Source: Olivibacter sp. XZL3 | GTDB taxonomy: Bacteria; Bacteroidota; Bacteroidia; Sphingobacteriales; Sphingobacteriaceae | Length of the DNA: 40,093 bases | Reading direction: 5' to 3' | NCBI RefSeq assembly: GCF_004368405.1 | Contig: NZ_SBJH01000011.1 | Coordinates: 1-40,093, forward strand | Shown: positions 7,193 through 16,835 of the stretch, piece after piece | Numbering within the stretch: position 1 is the stretch's first letter | How the letters are laid out: each line of letters begins with the position of its first letter | Notes under the pieces: model-generated | The model's input: only the letters and a program-made list of their open reading frames with translations | Told to the model about the DNA's origin: nothing | Database searches by the model: none | Made by a program: the position numbers and the translations under genes

Positions 7193-7875
7193 TACTTTTT
7201 CTCCTTTGCTTTCTTCGCTTTTGCCGCATCCACATAGGCTTTAAATAGTTGACGCCAATTCCGTCCATTCGCATTGAAATATTGTTCAATTTTAGTTTTA
7301 TAAATCTCAAAAATGGCAGATATCTGCTTCATACTTTTATAATCCACCGCCTGCTCTCGCGCTTGCTCTAAATTTTGCCGGATCACTTCACGTTCTTTTG
7401 CTGTTAAATCGGGAACAATCGCTTCATAACCTTTCGTTGTAAAAGCAACTTTGCCGACCGTGTATTTATCAAGAATAGCCGCTACCTGCTCTTCGGTTAG
7501 CTCTTTTCGTAAGCCGTCCATCAGCTGCTGGTGCACTTCTGTTGGCATGGCGCTATCCGCGATGATTTGCCGATCGAGCTCACTTAGTTTATTCCCCGTG
7601 GCAGGGTTAATTCCCGCAGGCACCTCCGTAAATGGATGACTATTGTGCCAATCACGTACGGCCTTTAGATGCCCCACTACCACTTGCACTAAACGTTCTT
7701 CTTTCGCTTTGTCTTGCAAAGCGAAACTTCCAATCCATTCTTGTGCTTTCTTAAGCTGCTCGGCATCCGATTTTGCCAGGCGCATCGCAGCTTCGTTCTG
7801 ACCATAACCCGCAAAGGCGAATAGTAACAAAGCAAACAGAGAACTTAAGGTTTTGATATTTTTTAATTGTTTCAT
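7192..7875 (-). CDS. DUF3826 family protein (first paralogue)
   Basis: A 227-residue exported protein (signal 1-25, AGYGQ) that is almost all helical, matching DUF3826, a family of unknown function restricted largely to glycan loci of Bacteroidota. Recognisable segments are the N-terminal AEEW-like AQEWIGSF, RDWHNSH (about 95-100), ELTEEQVAAILDKYTVGKV, EREVIRQNLEQAREQAVDYKSMKQ and the final FNANGRNW. The C-terminus is very lysine-rich. It heads the operon with the BNR protein and STN-esterase. A second copy (28926-29558) stands upstream of susC. Function is unknown; accessory binding or chaperone-like roles are guesses. Confidence 0.8.
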   Translation of the reverse strand: MKQLKNIKTLSSLFALLLFAFAGYGQNEAAMRLAKSDAEQLKKAQEWIGSFALQDKAKEERLVQVVVGHLKAVRDWHNSHPFTEVPAGINPATGNKLSELDRQIIADSAMPTEVHQQLMDGLRKELTEEQVAAILDKYTVGKVAFTTKGYEAIVPDLTAKEREVIRQNLEQAREQAVDYKSMKQISAIFEIYKTKIEQYFNANGRNWRQLFKAYVDAAKAKKAKEKK

Positions 7876-7904
7876 CTGTAAATAATTTTATTTTCTATTC
7901 GCTC

Positions 7905-7957
7905 GTATTGATCTCTCCCTACCTACGACGGGCAGGCACTACGGTCGAGATGACGCT
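7905..7957. repeat. REP-like dispersed element
   Basis: ATCTCTCCCTAC and TACGGTCGAGATGACG face each other (ATCTC at 7911-7915, GAGAT at 7947-7951). The TCTCCCTAC…GGTCGAGATGACG pattern is a type of small dispersed repeat I recognise from Bacteroidota intergenic DNA. It lies between the GH78 gene end and the DUF3826 start. Confidence 0.5.
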
Positions 7958-7970
7958 CGTGTTACGAATC

Positions 7971-8002
7971 CACACAACTCACAACGGGCGACTCGCAACT
8001 GA
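7971..8002. repeat. Short CAACTCACAAC-type repeat
   Basis: CACAACTCACAACGGGCGACTC followed by GCAACTGATCATTC; the same word pattern (CAACTCACAACTGAT) recurs at 16796-16830. Both copies lie immediately after a gene end, next to the stop codon of a glycoside hydrolase. Confidence 0.45.
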
Positions 8003-10777
8003 TCATTCATCACTCCTATTTAACTCAACACTAAACTGATACGTTCCTGCTCCCACCTCAAATACACTATGGCTACTTTCTTTTTTCACAAATCGAAGAC
8101 CTTCCACACCTTTTATTCCTTCTCCATGTTCACGGATTTTTTCTTGATCTGCTGTTGGAAAATAAACCAACGCAGTTGCATTGCCTGGTACTTCAATAGT
8201 CCATTGCAGTTTATCTTTTCCCTTTTTCCAACTGCTTCTAATCAGACCATAACTTGAACGATGGGTTCCATCTACCTGGCCTAGCGGTAAATTGAAATCA
8301 GGTTTCATGACAATTTGCTTGAAGCCGGGTTTATTGGCTTTTATGCCGATTAAATTTTCGTAATACCAGATCAATAAATCACCCAGTAACATAACATGGT
8401 TTTGAGAATTCATAGAAGGATTTGCGGTATCTCCATTCCACAACTCCCAAATGGTGGTCGCTCCTTTCTCCACCATGTAACCCCAACTCGGATAGCTTGT
8501 GTTTGTCGCCAATTGAAAGGCAAGGTCAGGGCGCCCGTTATCACTGAGCCCTCTCATTAGATATTGCGTACCGATAACGCCCGTACTGATATGCCCCTTA
8601 TTGTCGCGGCTTATTTTGGTAACCATGTTTTCAAAAACCGCCTTCCGATATTCATCGGGAACCATATCGAAATAAAGCGGAAGTAAATTCGCTGTCACGG
8701 TACTATTGCTGTACTGACCTAAACTTTTGTTCAAATACTTTTGGTTAAACGCTTCCTTTATATCCGCAGCTTTGACTTCAAAAAATCGTTTATCCACTTC
8801 ATTGTTTACAATAGCTGCAAAACGCTGCATCAGCTGTAATAAATAGTAATAGCTTGCAGAGGCCAACAATACCCCTTCCGTTTGACGTTGGGGATCCTTG
8901 GAATGTATTAGCTCTTTGGATTCAGGCGGCACACACCAATCACCATACTTGTCCTTTGTGATCAAGCCATTTTCTTCATAGTTTTCCCACATATATTGCA
9001 TCCATTTTTTCATGGATGGATAATGTTTTCTGATGGCATATACATCTCCATATTGCTGATACAACATATCCGCCACGGTCAGATAGGTCCCGGGCCAGGT
9101 TACATTATCGCTGTAATAACGCCAAAAAGCAGGTGCTACGTCCGGAATACTTCCATCTGGCATTTGGGCGCCCTGTATATCGTCGAGCCATTTGGCGTAT
9201 AATTTCGCGTTATCAAACAAAAAGCTCTCGCCATAGCAACCCGTTGTACGGTCCCCAAGCCAAGGCTGCCGTTCATTCCGTTGCGGGCAGTCGATGGGCA
9301 TACCCTTATAATTGCCCGCAATACCCCACCACGCATTTTGGTAAATCGTATTCAATGTCAACTGATCGCTTGTAAAGGTACCTGTAGTTGCTAATGCATC
9401 ATAGATAACCAAGCCTTGCAGATCATCTAAAGTAGGTTCACCGGGATATCCGCTTATTTCTACATATCGAAAGCCGTGATATACAAATCGGGGTTCCCAA
9501 TATTCCATTTCGCCACCTCGCAAAGTATATACATCCGTTACTTTCGCATCTCTTAAATTGGCGACAAACAGGCCACCGTCCGCTTGAAGGGATTCGGCAA
9601 AGCGCATCTTCACGGCGGTTCCCAACGCACCTTTTACACGGATTTTCAACCAGCCGGTCATATTCTGTCCCATATCGACGATATAGGTGTTTTTGTTAAG
9701 TGGACGAATGGCTTTCGGACGCAAGGTGTCCATTACCTGCATATATTCGTTCATTTGCGCGCGCGGCATACCTCCCGGTTCCTGTACAAAAGAAGCCTTC
9801 AGCCAAGCTTGGTCATTATATCCTACCTGATGCCAAGCAAGTAATTCTTTTCGTGCATCATACTCTTCTCCATCATACTCATTGTTTGTCCGGATCGGAC
9901 CATCCGCTGTCACTTTCCAGGTATCGTCCGTACTAATCGTTTCCTTCGTGCCATCTTCATACCATACATCAAGGTTCAAGCGCATCTTTGGATAGCCAAA
10001 CGTCTTGATCTTATACGGCTTATAGGCTTGTCGCATCGTATAAAAACGACCATTGCCCAGTATAACACCAAGGGCATTCTTGCCGTTCCGGTTAAGATAT
10101 TGGGTTACATCAAAAGTATTGTACTTTATTTCCTTTGTATAGTCGGTAGGAGCGGGTGCTAGCACCTGCTTTCCAATCTTTTCACCATTTATATAAAGTT
10201 CGTACAAGCCCAAGCCCATCATATAGGCAATCGCCTGCTTAATCTTTTTACCGGTTTGAAACTCCTTCCGAAAATAGCGTGCCGATAACCTGGAAAACTG
10301 ATCTTCGCGGTCCCACTCGAAGGATCGATCGAGACCAATCCATCTACCTTTCCAGTCATTGTATTTTAAAAGGCCAACGGTCCAATAAGCAGGCTCGCTC
10401 CAAGCAGTTTCCCCATCATTTGTCCAAACCTTTACCCGCCAATAGCATTGGTCGCGACTATTCAGTTTTTTTCCTTTATAAGAAACCTGTATGCTGCTAT
10501 CGCTCGGAATCCTACCGGAATCCCATCGATCTGCTTGCCCTTGTTTCAACAAATCCAAGGAAGATGCCACTTGAATTTGGTAGGCGATTTGCATGAGACC
10601 GCGTCTATCGCCTTTTAGCTGCCAGCTTAATCGGGGAACGCGTTGGTCGATCCCCAAAGGATTGGTCAATGATTCGCAGCGTAGATTGCTTAACTGCACA
10701 CTGCCTGTCTCGGCAAAAACTGCCGATACAACCCATAAGGTACAGAAAAGAAAAACCAATAAACGCTTGTTTCGCAT
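8003..10777 (-). CDS. GH78 alpha-L-rhamnosidase
   Basis: A 924-residue family 78 enzyme releasing terminal alpha-L-rhamnose, as needed for rhamnogalacturonan side chains or backbone. The start at 10777 is preferred over an ATG at 10801 because it begins the signal peptide (MRNKRLLVFLF…, cleaved after AVFA near residue 22). Domain order follows the family: fibronectin-like N-terminal domain (VQLSNLRCESLTNPLGID), beta-sandwich domains containing ELYINGEKIG, then an (alpha/alpha)6 barrel with the hallmark PIDCPQRNERQPW (general acid Glu502) and the later WELWNG, and a C-terminal beta-sandwich. It starts 7 bp after the upstream GH2 stop, so it is co-transcribed with it. Confidence 0.92.
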   Translation of the reverse strand: MRNKRLLVFLFCTLWVVSAVFAETGSVQLSNLRCESLTNPLGIDQRVPRLSWQLKGDRRGLMQIAYQIQVASSLDLLKQGQADRWDSGRIPSDSSIQVSYKGKKLNSRDQCYWRVKVWTNDGETAWSEPAYWTVGLLKYNDWKGRWIGLDRSFEWDREDQFSRLSARYFRKEFQTGKKIKQAIAYMMGLGLYELYINGEKIGKQVLAPAPTDYTKEIKYNTFDVTQYLNRNGKNALGVILGNGRFYTMRQAYKPYKIKTFGYPKMRLNLDVWYEDGTKETISTDDTWKVTADGPIRTNNEYDGEEYDARKELLAWHQVGYNDQAWLKASFVQEPGGMPRAQMNEYMQVMDTLRPKAIRPLNKNTYIVDMGQNMTGWLKIRVKGALGTAVKMRFAESLQADGGLFVANLRDAKVTDVYTLRGGEMEYWEPRFVYHGFRYVEISGYPGEPTLDDLQGLVIYDALATTGTFTSDQLTLNTIYQNAWWGIAGNYKGMPIDCPQRNERQPWLGDRTTGCYGESFLFDNAKLYAKWLDDIQGAQMPDGSIPDVAPAFWRYYSDNVTWPGTYLTVADMLYQQYGDVYAIRKHYPSMKKWMQYMWENYEENGLITKDKYGDWCVPPESKELIHSKDPQRQTEGVLLASASYYYLLQLMQRFAAIVNNEVDKRFFEVKAADIKEAFNQKYLNKSLGQYSNSTVTANLLPLYFDMVPDEYRKAVFENMVTKISRDNKGHISTGVIGTQYLMRGLSDNGRPDLAFQLATNTSYPSWGYMVEKGATTIWELWNGDTANPSMNSQNHVMLLGDLLIWYYENLIGIKANKPGFKQIVMKPDFNLPLGQVDGTHRSSYGLIRSSWKKGKDKLQWTIEVPGNATALVYFPTADQEKIREHGEGIKGVEGLRFVKKESSHSVFEVGAGTYQFSVELNRSDE

Positions 10778-10784
10778 CTTATTA

Positions 10785-13565
10785 TTATTCGTTAAAATCA
10801 AAATACAAAGTCAACTCTTTTGCCCTGCTCGGGTCCTTTTCATAATCATAGAAGATATTTTTCATGCCCATCGGTCCTGTGTTTTCTCGTTTTTGGGTTT
10901 TTGTCCCAATTCCTGAGATCCCCTGCATAAAGGAGATGTCACCCGAAGGGAAGACGAGATCATAGTTTTTCCACGGGTCTTCTTTAAAAGCCGGTGTGTA
11001 CAGTCGCAGAAAGATATCTTCATCGGGAGTCATTACTTTGAAAGCATGACTTTTGGTCTTAATGAGTGCCCAGTATAGATTAGCATGATAACCTTTAAAT
11101 TCAGGATACAACCAAGGAGCTTCGCCTGTTTCACTTGTATTGTATGCCTTATCCCACACGCCTAAAGTTTGTCCCTTCATTCTATTTTTCCACACGCGAT
11201 AGGGGCCTTTACCCATATACCGAAGGCCTAACATTTCTTTTTCGGGAAGTGAAAAATTCAGGCCAACATAATCGGTAAAATAGTCGCCCGGAAAATAGCG
11301 AACGAAAAGCTTTACCAAGCCGGAGGGGTAGAACGTCCATTCCAAAGTGTTATAATTTACTTTCTTGTCGAACGTAGAAGCAAAAACGAGTTTGGCTCCG
11401 TCTTGATGCAGTTGAAAGTTGCCGAAGTTATTAACGCCTTGCTGCAGGATAGGTCCATTACGGAAGGGAATCTCTCCTTTCGCATTGGTTACCTGCAACA
11501 ACTTGCCCGTTTGTCTATGCAAGGTTAACCGCAGTGTTCCGATAGTTACTAAAAGTAAGCTATCTTGCTCCTCATGGCTTATTTTGTTCGTTCCGCTTTC
11601 TTTAATCAATTGATTTGCGACATTCTTCGGACTTTGTACCGGGAAGGACCAAGTGAACAGTTCCTTTTCATAAGGATCAAAGGCCGTGAGATACAATACT
11701 TGATAACTTAGCCAGTTGGCAGGTAGTTCTATCTGTAACCTTCCTTTTTCAAACGGCTTGATCTCCGGGGAAGTTATAGTTCCACGAATAGAATCCGTGG
11801 CGACACCATCGCTCGACCAGGCTTTCAGCTTCCACGTAAAGGAACATTGGTTTAAATTGGTAAAAGCATAACGGTTTTCAACATTAAATGTACCGTCAAA
11901 AGCAGGTGTGATCTCCCGACGCTCTATAAAGACCGGGCTCCATATCTCTTTGATCGCGTAGAAACTGCCCTCCTTTTCCCGATACGGCCCCACAATGCCG
12001 TCGGCACCACGATTACCATCTGTATCGATGGAATCTTTTTTATCCTTTCGTACCACCCCTTGATCAGCAAAATCCCATAAAAATCCTCCGGCAGCAAGGG
12101 GTTCCGACCACATATGCTTCCAATAGTCTTCCAGTCCGGCACCATGACCGCCATCGTACATACCATGGAGAAACTCGGTAGGCATAACAATATCCTTCCC
12201 ATGATCGTAATTCCCAATACCGTAATTAAACTCACGATAATGTTGCGTTTCGATACCGCCGAACAATTGCCAGGGGTGTACAAGGGGGCGTTTCTGCCGA
12301 TCCTCCTGTAGAAAAATGCTATCTAAATCAAAATTATGCCCGCCCTCGTTCCCATTGGCCCATAGCACAATGGATGGATGATTTTCATCATGAACCATCA
12401 TTTCTTTTAACAGCTTTGTACCGGTAGGTGTATCGTAATGGCCATGCCATCCCGCCAGTTCATCCATGACATATAGTCCAAGCGAATCGCAAACTTCCAG
12501 GAAATGATCATCTGGGGGATAATGCGACATCCGAACGGCATTCATATTCATGGCTTTCATGAGTTCTACGTCTTCAATGCTTAGGGCTTTATTGGTTGTC
12601 CTTCCCGAATTAGGCCAAAAGGAGTGTCTATTAACCCCCTTAAACTTCATCTTTACCCCATTGACATAGATACCATCCCGCTGCTTTACTTCCACCGTTC
12701 TAAAACCGAACTTTTGTTTAACCCGATGTATCAATTTGTTTTTATCGTATAGGTCAAAAACAACTAGGTAACGATGGGGAAATTCGGCCGACCATAATAG
12801 GGGCTTTTCGATGTGGTTTTGAAGACGGATCTGCGCTTGATCCGCTGCGAGTGATTGCTGCATTGGATTTCCGACCGCCTCGCCTTCCAGTGTATATATT
12901 TGTGCTTGGACCCTATCGGCTCTTCCATTAATTTCTATGATAGATTCGAAAGCCCCATTTGCTAAAGCATTGATGGAAACATGCCCAATATGTCGCTCGG
13001 GCAGTACTTCCAGCCATACTGGACGGAAAATGCCGCCAAAAATCCAGAAGTCGCCTTTCCGCTCAGCGGCGTTTACCGATTCATTGGCGGAATGTTTAGC
13101 GACTTTCACTTCGAGCACATTCTCTTTTCCATAATGCAGGAGCTTCGAGATATCGTATTTAAAGGCATAGTAAGCTCCTTGATGGATCGGACCGGCCAAC
13201 TGACCGTTAATCTTCACTTCAGCGTCCGTCATCACGCCCTCAAACACGATGTTAACATGCTGCGTCTTCCATTCACGGGGTATTGGAAAACGGTATTTAT
13301 ATAAACCCTCCTCTTTTCCTACCTTCTCGGTTTTATCAAAGCCATAATTGTACGTTCCAAAACCCTCTAATTCCCAATTGGATGGAACAGGAATCGTAGT
13401 CCACTTTCCCGCGTTAGCTCCGCCTGTGCAATAGAATTCCCAGTTTACCCGATCGTCTTTTCCTGTACCCGAGAGATAAACGCGTTTCACTTCTTGCGCT
13501 CGCGAAGAAAAGAAAAGGCAGAGTGATCCGAATAGAAAACAAAGGTATACAATAGGCTTCTTCAT
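10785..13565 (-). CDS. GH2 beta-galactosidase-type enzyme
   Basis: A 926-residue family 2 glycoside hydrolase, secreted (signal 1-23, SSRAQ). The sugar-binding domain has the usual PSNWELEGFGTYNY near residues 61-75, FGGIFRPVWLE (176-186), then the TIM barrel with GVNRHSFWPNSG (310-321), acid/base Asn406-Glu407 in WANGNEG and nucleophile Glu464 in MPTEF. The C-terminal half contains the large beta-galactosidase small-chain type domain. Beta-galactosidase is most likely (galactan side chains of rhamnogalacturonan), but GH2 also includes beta-glucuronidases and beta-galacturonidases, which cannot be excluded by eye. It lies 1 bp after the upstream propeller gene and 7 bp before GH78, within a three-gene operon. 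Confidence 0.88.
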   Translation of the reverse strand: MKKPIVYLCFLFGSLCLFFSSRAQEVKRVYLSGTGKDDRVNWEFYCTGGANAGKWTTIPVPSNWELEGFGTYNYGFDKTEKVGKEEGLYKYRFPIPREWKTQHVNIVFEGVMTDAEVKINGQLAGPIHQGAYYAFKYDISKLLHYGKENVLEVKVAKHSANESVNAAERKGDFWIFGGIFRPVWLEVLPERHIGHVSINALANGAFESIIEINGRADRVQAQIYTLEGEAVGNPMQQSLAADQAQIRLQNHIEKPLLWSAEFPHRYLVVFDLYDKNKLIHRVKQKFGFRTVEVKQRDGIYVNGVKMKFKGVNRHSFWPNSGRTTNKALSIEDVELMKAMNMNAVRMSHYPPDDHFLEVCDSLGLYVMDELAGWHGHYDTPTGTKLLKEMMVHDENHPSIVLWANGNEGGHNFDLDSIFLQEDRQKRPLVHPWQLFGGIETQHYREFNYGIGNYDHGKDIVMPTEFLHGMYDGGHGAGLEDYWKHMWSEPLAAGGFLWDFADQGVVRKDKKDSIDTDGNRGADGIVGPYREKEGSFYAIKEIWSPVFIERREITPAFDGTFNVENRYAFTNLNQCSFTWKLKAWSSDGVATDSIRGTITSPEIKPFEKGRLQIELPANWLSYQVLYLTAFDPYEKELFTWSFPVQSPKNVANQLIKESGTNKISHEEQDSLLLVTIGTLRLTLHRQTGKLLQVTNAKGEIPFRNGPILQQGVNNFGNFQLHQDGAKLVFASTFDKKVNYNTLEWTFYPSGLVKLFVRYFPGDYFTDYVGLNFSLPEKEMLGLRYMGKGPYRVWKNRMKGQTLGVWDKAYNTSETGEAPWLYPEFKGYHANLYWALIKTKSHAFKVMTPDEDIFLRLYTPAFKEDPWKNYDLVFPSGDISFMQGISGIGTKTQKRENTGPMGMKNIFYDYEKDPSRAKELTLYFDFNE

Positions 13566-13566
13566 C

Positions 13567-15426
13567 TCATTTACTTAAGGGTTCAGCACTGAAATCTTGA
13601 ATAAAATAAACCGCTTCTTTCACCGGATCTCCCGGGTTTTTCAGGTCAAAGTCTTGATCCGTCGGCGTATCCGCATCCGGGAAGCGCCTCACTTCACCCG
13701 TTCGAAAGGCAATACGATTAATGCTAGCTACGGGTGCAAAAAATATTTTCGTGCCCTTCTGCTCGCCATTCACTGCGACGGTGTATGAACGACTACTTAC
13801 ATCCAGTTTTAATTCAATTTGTAAAGCTTCACCTGCCTGATAAGTACTTAACTTGGAATCGCGGTAACCCGCTTTAATTTTTAACAGACTATCTTTGTCT
13901 AGTATTAGACGTACGGCCGCTTGCCCCTTTGCATCCAGGCACTCTATATGGAGAAGTCCGTGGTCAACTTGCTGCGGCAACACGGTAAACTTTACCGACA
14001 GTTTTTTACCTTCGGGGACAACCCGTTCTGCCTTTGCATACTCGTAAGGATCTTTGTCCCGCAACGCTAAGACCTTATTTCCACTAGCCGTTTTCTCGAT
14101 CTTCACGGGTGCCCAAAGTGGACTGTAGAGGTTCCAGTAAGTTAATTCCTCGCCATCGCTCATCTGGTTAAACAGCTCATTTACCGGTTGCGAGACTTTG
14201 GAAGTAATCGGAACGGGAACACGCGCAACCCACATATCTTCCTTGTTCATGCTATAAGATACCCACATGTCCTTGTCTGGAGGGTTACCATTTCCTTCCA
14301 CAATTCCTCGTACATATTGTGGCCCATACGATTTATAGTTCCCCCCATAACGCATGGGTGAGATTTCGCCATTTACTAGCAATAAATCCTTATAATGAAT
14401 TCCATCATCACTGGTTGATACCGCAAGCGGCCATCTGAATTCGGAAGGGTTACACACCGTGGCATAGCGCCCATCTTCTGTGCGCTGCCCCCATATTTTG
14501 GCATTGCTATTCACAAATCCCGGAGCGCGCAGCGGATCATAAGCCCATGTTTTGCCTCCGTCGGTACTGACCGAAGTCAGGGCATGCTTCCATAAGCCAA
14601 CCACCTGCCCATTTGGAAGGCGATAGTAATTGAATGCCTTAATGGCGCGCTTCAGTGGAACCAACGGATCGTCTCGATCCGCTTCTTCTACCCATTGTTG
14701 CATCATCAGCGGCTGCGCCAACAGCTCGTCACAGGCTTTCACGAATCCCTTATCCTTACTTTCTGTATAGAATGGAAAGGCTGATAATTTTTTATCCCAA
14801 GAGGAATTATTACGGATAAAATAAATCGGGCCAAAACGGCCGTCTCTGTAGATCTCGCGAATGACTCTGCCGATACCATTTCCGTCATTGGGGTCATCCT
14901 TTGCATCCATGGCTACTCCATAATAGCCCAGTACAAATAAACGATCACTCTTTGAGACATAAAATCCCATTCGTTGATGCATCACCGCATACAGGTTTTT
15001 CGCAACTAGATCATTTCCCTTCTTCTTCCAGCCATCCGGAACTTTATAAGGAGGAAATACTACCACCGGGTCTGTCCAATGATAACCATCTTTAGAGGTC
15101 TGCAATAGGCTCTCGCCCGGAGGAATATGTTCGCCAACGGGATTACTCAAGAACTCCAAAAAAAATTGTTTGTTCCAATAAGCAAGCATGGGTTGATGAT
15201 TGTAGGTCCACCCGTGCTTACCTGCAAGCTCCGGATGTTCGCGGTTTGCCCGGAAAACCTGAATGTTATGAACACCTACGGCAGGACTTAATTGCCCATG
15301 ATGATAATCGACATTGGATAAAGTGGTACCAATGTACTTTACCGTATCCTGAGCGGCTGCCTTTCCTACTTGAAGTAGGTAGGACAGGCTCAATAATACC
15401 ATTGTTATTTTTAGTTTGAATATCAT
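13567..15426 (-). CDS. Secreted beta-propeller with C-terminal lectin-like module
   Basis: A 619-residue exported protein (signal 1-26, KAAAQ). Residues about 45-430 resemble a sialidase-like propeller, with Asp-box-like turns SKDGYHW (111-117), STDGGKTW and SDDGIHY, and conserved HGWTYNHQPM plus EFLSNPVGEH blocks. Residues about 440-619 look like a concanavalin/LamG-type jelly roll. The overall pattern resembles uncharacterised Bacteroidota proteins often labelled exo-sialidase, and more distantly the propeller enzymes that act on rhamnose-uronic acid linkages (GH145/PL27 type). No catalytic residues can be assigned with confidence. First gene of the operon with GH2 and GH78, it probably acts on the same glycan; a lyase, a hydrolase or a binding protein are all possible. 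Confidence 0.6.
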   Translation of the reverse strand: MIFKLKITMVLLSLSYLLQVGKAAAQDTVKYIGTTLSNVDYHHGQLSPAVGVHNIQVFRANREHPELAGKHGWTYNHQPMLAYWNKQFFLEFLSNPVGEHIPPGESLLQTSKDGYHWTDPVVVFPPYKVPDGWKKKGNDLVAKNLYAVMHQRMGFYVSKSDRLFVLGYYGVAMDAKDDPNDGNGIGRVIREIYRDGRFGPIYFIRNNSSWDKKLSAFPFYTESKDKGFVKACDELLAQPLMMQQWVEEADRDDPLVPLKRAIKAFNYYRLPNGQVVGLWKHALTSVSTDGGKTWAYDPLRAPGFVNSNAKIWGQRTEDGRYATVCNPSEFRWPLAVSTSDDGIHYKDLLLVNGEISPMRYGGNYKSYGPQYVRGIVEGNGNPPDKDMWVSYSMNKEDMWVARVPVPITSKVSQPVNELFNQMSDGEELTYWNLYSPLWAPVKIEKTASGNKVLALRDKDPYEYAKAERVVPEGKKLSVKFTVLPQQVDHGLLHIECLDAKGQAAVRLILDKDSLLKIKAGYRDSKLSTYQAGEALQIELKLDVSSRSYTVAVNGEQKGTKIFFAPVASINRIAFRTGEVRRFPDADTPTDQDFDLKNPGDPVKEAVYFIQDFSAEPLSK

Positions 15427-15486
15427 TTTATAGATTCTTTTAATGACTATCGGGTATCATACCCAAAACCCTATTTTTAAATTCGT

Positions 15487-15511
15487 GTTACTTTTTTCCG
15501 CAAAAAGTAAC
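15487..15511. repeat. A/T-armed palindrome, copy 3
   Basis: GTTACTTTTT / AAAAAGTAAC arms around a TCCGC-type loop, then CAAAACTTAGCGTAGCG, in the same orientation as copy 1. The base pairs next to the core differ between copies but remain paired (compensatory), which supports a selected hairpin. Confidence 0.65.
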
Positions 15512-15806
15512 CAAAACTTAGCGTAGCGTTCTCATGAATACCTTAAAAACTATTAGATCATTCATAAACTCCCGGCTTGAAATCTCCTATGAAAGCTTCT
15601 GCCATTCCTTAGCCTCTTCTATCCGGATATTTCTAGGCCGGATTTATCGCTGACGACCAGTGACTGCCTAGCAAATTCTTCTTAGGTAAACTTCCGATAG
15701 TCATTTTCCTTTATGGCAATCGTTACACCTGAAAACGATATAGTTAAGATTGCTTTACTCCCATGTCATAACCAATCGCTTCGGTTCGCGAGAACGTACA
15801 TAGTAT

Positions 15807-15837
15807 CGTCACTGCGAGGAGGTACAACCAAGCAGTC
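15807..15837. repeat. REP-like element (CGTCACTGCGAGGAGG… type)
   Basis: CGTCACTGCGAGGAGGTA continuing to CCAAGCAGTC, with ACTGC (15811-15815) pairing with GCAGT (15832-15836). This belongs to the widespread family of intergenic palindromic repeats of the GTCATTGCGAGGAGG…AAGCAATC type that gives rise to spurious ORFs containing SLRGGTTKQS. It lies 14 bp beyond the GH43 stop. Confidence 0.65.
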
Positions 15838-15850
15838 ATATCATCCCTCC

Positions 15851-16771
15851 TTATTCCACTTCCTTTTTCAATCCCTTCAAAACACCTTTACTTGCTTTGA
15901 AAATGGTACCATGTTTATGTCCTTCCGGGATATTCATTTGATTGTCAATAGCTTTAAATTGCTTAAAATCCTTTGTACTTACTGCTTTATATTTTTTATC
16001 ACCATATGAATCGAAATAAATCAGATAATCTTCTCCTGCCTTAACCACACTCGGTCCTTCCGTTTTTTCGCCTGAAAAAGGTTGAGAAACATCATGATAC
16101 GGGCCCAAAGCTTTTTCAGCGAAGGCCACCTTTAAATTACGATTGGGTCGTGTATTATCTTTCAGCACCAGCACATAATCATTTGCTTTTCTTTTAACAA
16201 TCACCGCGTCGATCACGCTAAAGCCGGGGTCGAGAAATAACTGTGCCTTAGCGAAGGTTTTAAAATCCTTTGTTGTTGTATAGTACATGCGATGGTTGTT
16301 CTTTTCCTCTTCCACTCCTTTTTCGAAGCGATATGGAATAGTGGAAGCCCATATAATGATATATTGCTTTTCCTCGTCATCATAGAACAATTCAGGCGCC
16401 CACACATTTACCGTTTCCGGTTCATGTTCCATAACGGGGATAAAGCGCTGTTCAGACCAATGTATCAAATCAGTTGACTCCGCATACCCAAAACCTTTAT
16501 CTCCTTTCCAGCTACAGGTCCATACCAAATGAAATATTCCGTCAGGACCACGAACAATGGAGGGATCACGCATCACCTTCTGAGTACCAACCGTAGGTTT
16601 CAAAAATACATGGTTCAAATCTTTCCAGTGATAGGCATCTTCACTGTATAACAAACGTAGACCCGCATCCGCCGGCTCATGGAAAGAAGTAAACATATAT
16701 ATATCCTTGGAACAAGAGGAAAAGAATCCTATTAATATAGTCAGTAGTATGTATTTTAACAGTGATATCAT
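15851..16771 (-). CDS. GH43-type lipoprotein
   Basis: A 306-residue five-bladed propeller of the GH43 type, anchored as a lipoprotein (signal ending GFFSS, lipid Cys20). Visible family motifs are VMRDPSIV (66-73), NVWAPELFYDD (122-132), VIDAVIV (187-193, with candidate Asp189) and KTEGPSVVK (236-244, candidate general acid Glu238). The usual N-terminal catalytic base region (DP near the first strand) reads FHEPADAGL here, so Asp35 is only a tentative base. Family members are alpha-L-arabinofuranosidases, beta-xylosidases or galactosidases; arabinan or galactan side-chain trimming fits the locus. It is 64 bp downstream of the GH140 gene and likely read from the same unit. Confidence 0.78.
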   Translation of the reverse strand: MISLLKYILLTILIGFFSSCSKDIYMFTSFHEPADAGLRLLYSEDAYHWKDLNHVFLKPTVGTQKVMRDPSIVRGPDGIFHLVWTCSWKGDKGFGYAESTDLIHWSEQRFIPVMEHEPETVNVWAPELFYDDEEKQYIIIWASTIPYRFEKGVEEEKNNHRMYYTTTKDFKTFAKAQLFLDPGFSVIDAVIVKRKANDYVLVLKDNTRPNRNLKVAFAEKALGPYHDVSQPFSGEKTEGPSVVKAGEDYLIYFDSYGDKKYKAVSTKDFKQFKAIDNQMNIPEGHKHGTIFKASKGVLKGLKKEVE

Positions 16772-16795
16772 TATTTAACTTTTAGCGTTCGCATG

Positions 16796-16830
16796 CAACT
16801 GGCAACTCACAACTGATAACTCACAACTGG
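16796..16830. repeat. Tandem CAACTCACAACTGAT-type repeat
   Basis: CAACTGGCAACTCACAACT is followed by GATAACTCACAACTGG: a short imperfect tandem of an AACTCACAACTG word, 5 bp after the GH140 stop. Related to 7971-8002. Confidence 0.5.
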
Positions 16831-16835
16831 TAAAA

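Larger units (their letters stand above)
15427..15850. other. 424-bp intergenic region with two repeats
   Basis: No gene. It separates the GH43 gene end from the start of the propeller operon, so it must hold that operon's promoter, though no good TTG / TAnnTTTG pair was found. It contains a palindrome copy (15487-15511) and a REP-like element (15807-15837). Confidence 0.6.

Noticed and set aside
15713-16009. 98-residue plus-strand open frame across the REP-like element
   Set aside because: Contains the SLRGGTTKQS peptide typical of spurious frames from this repeat and runs antisense into GH43.
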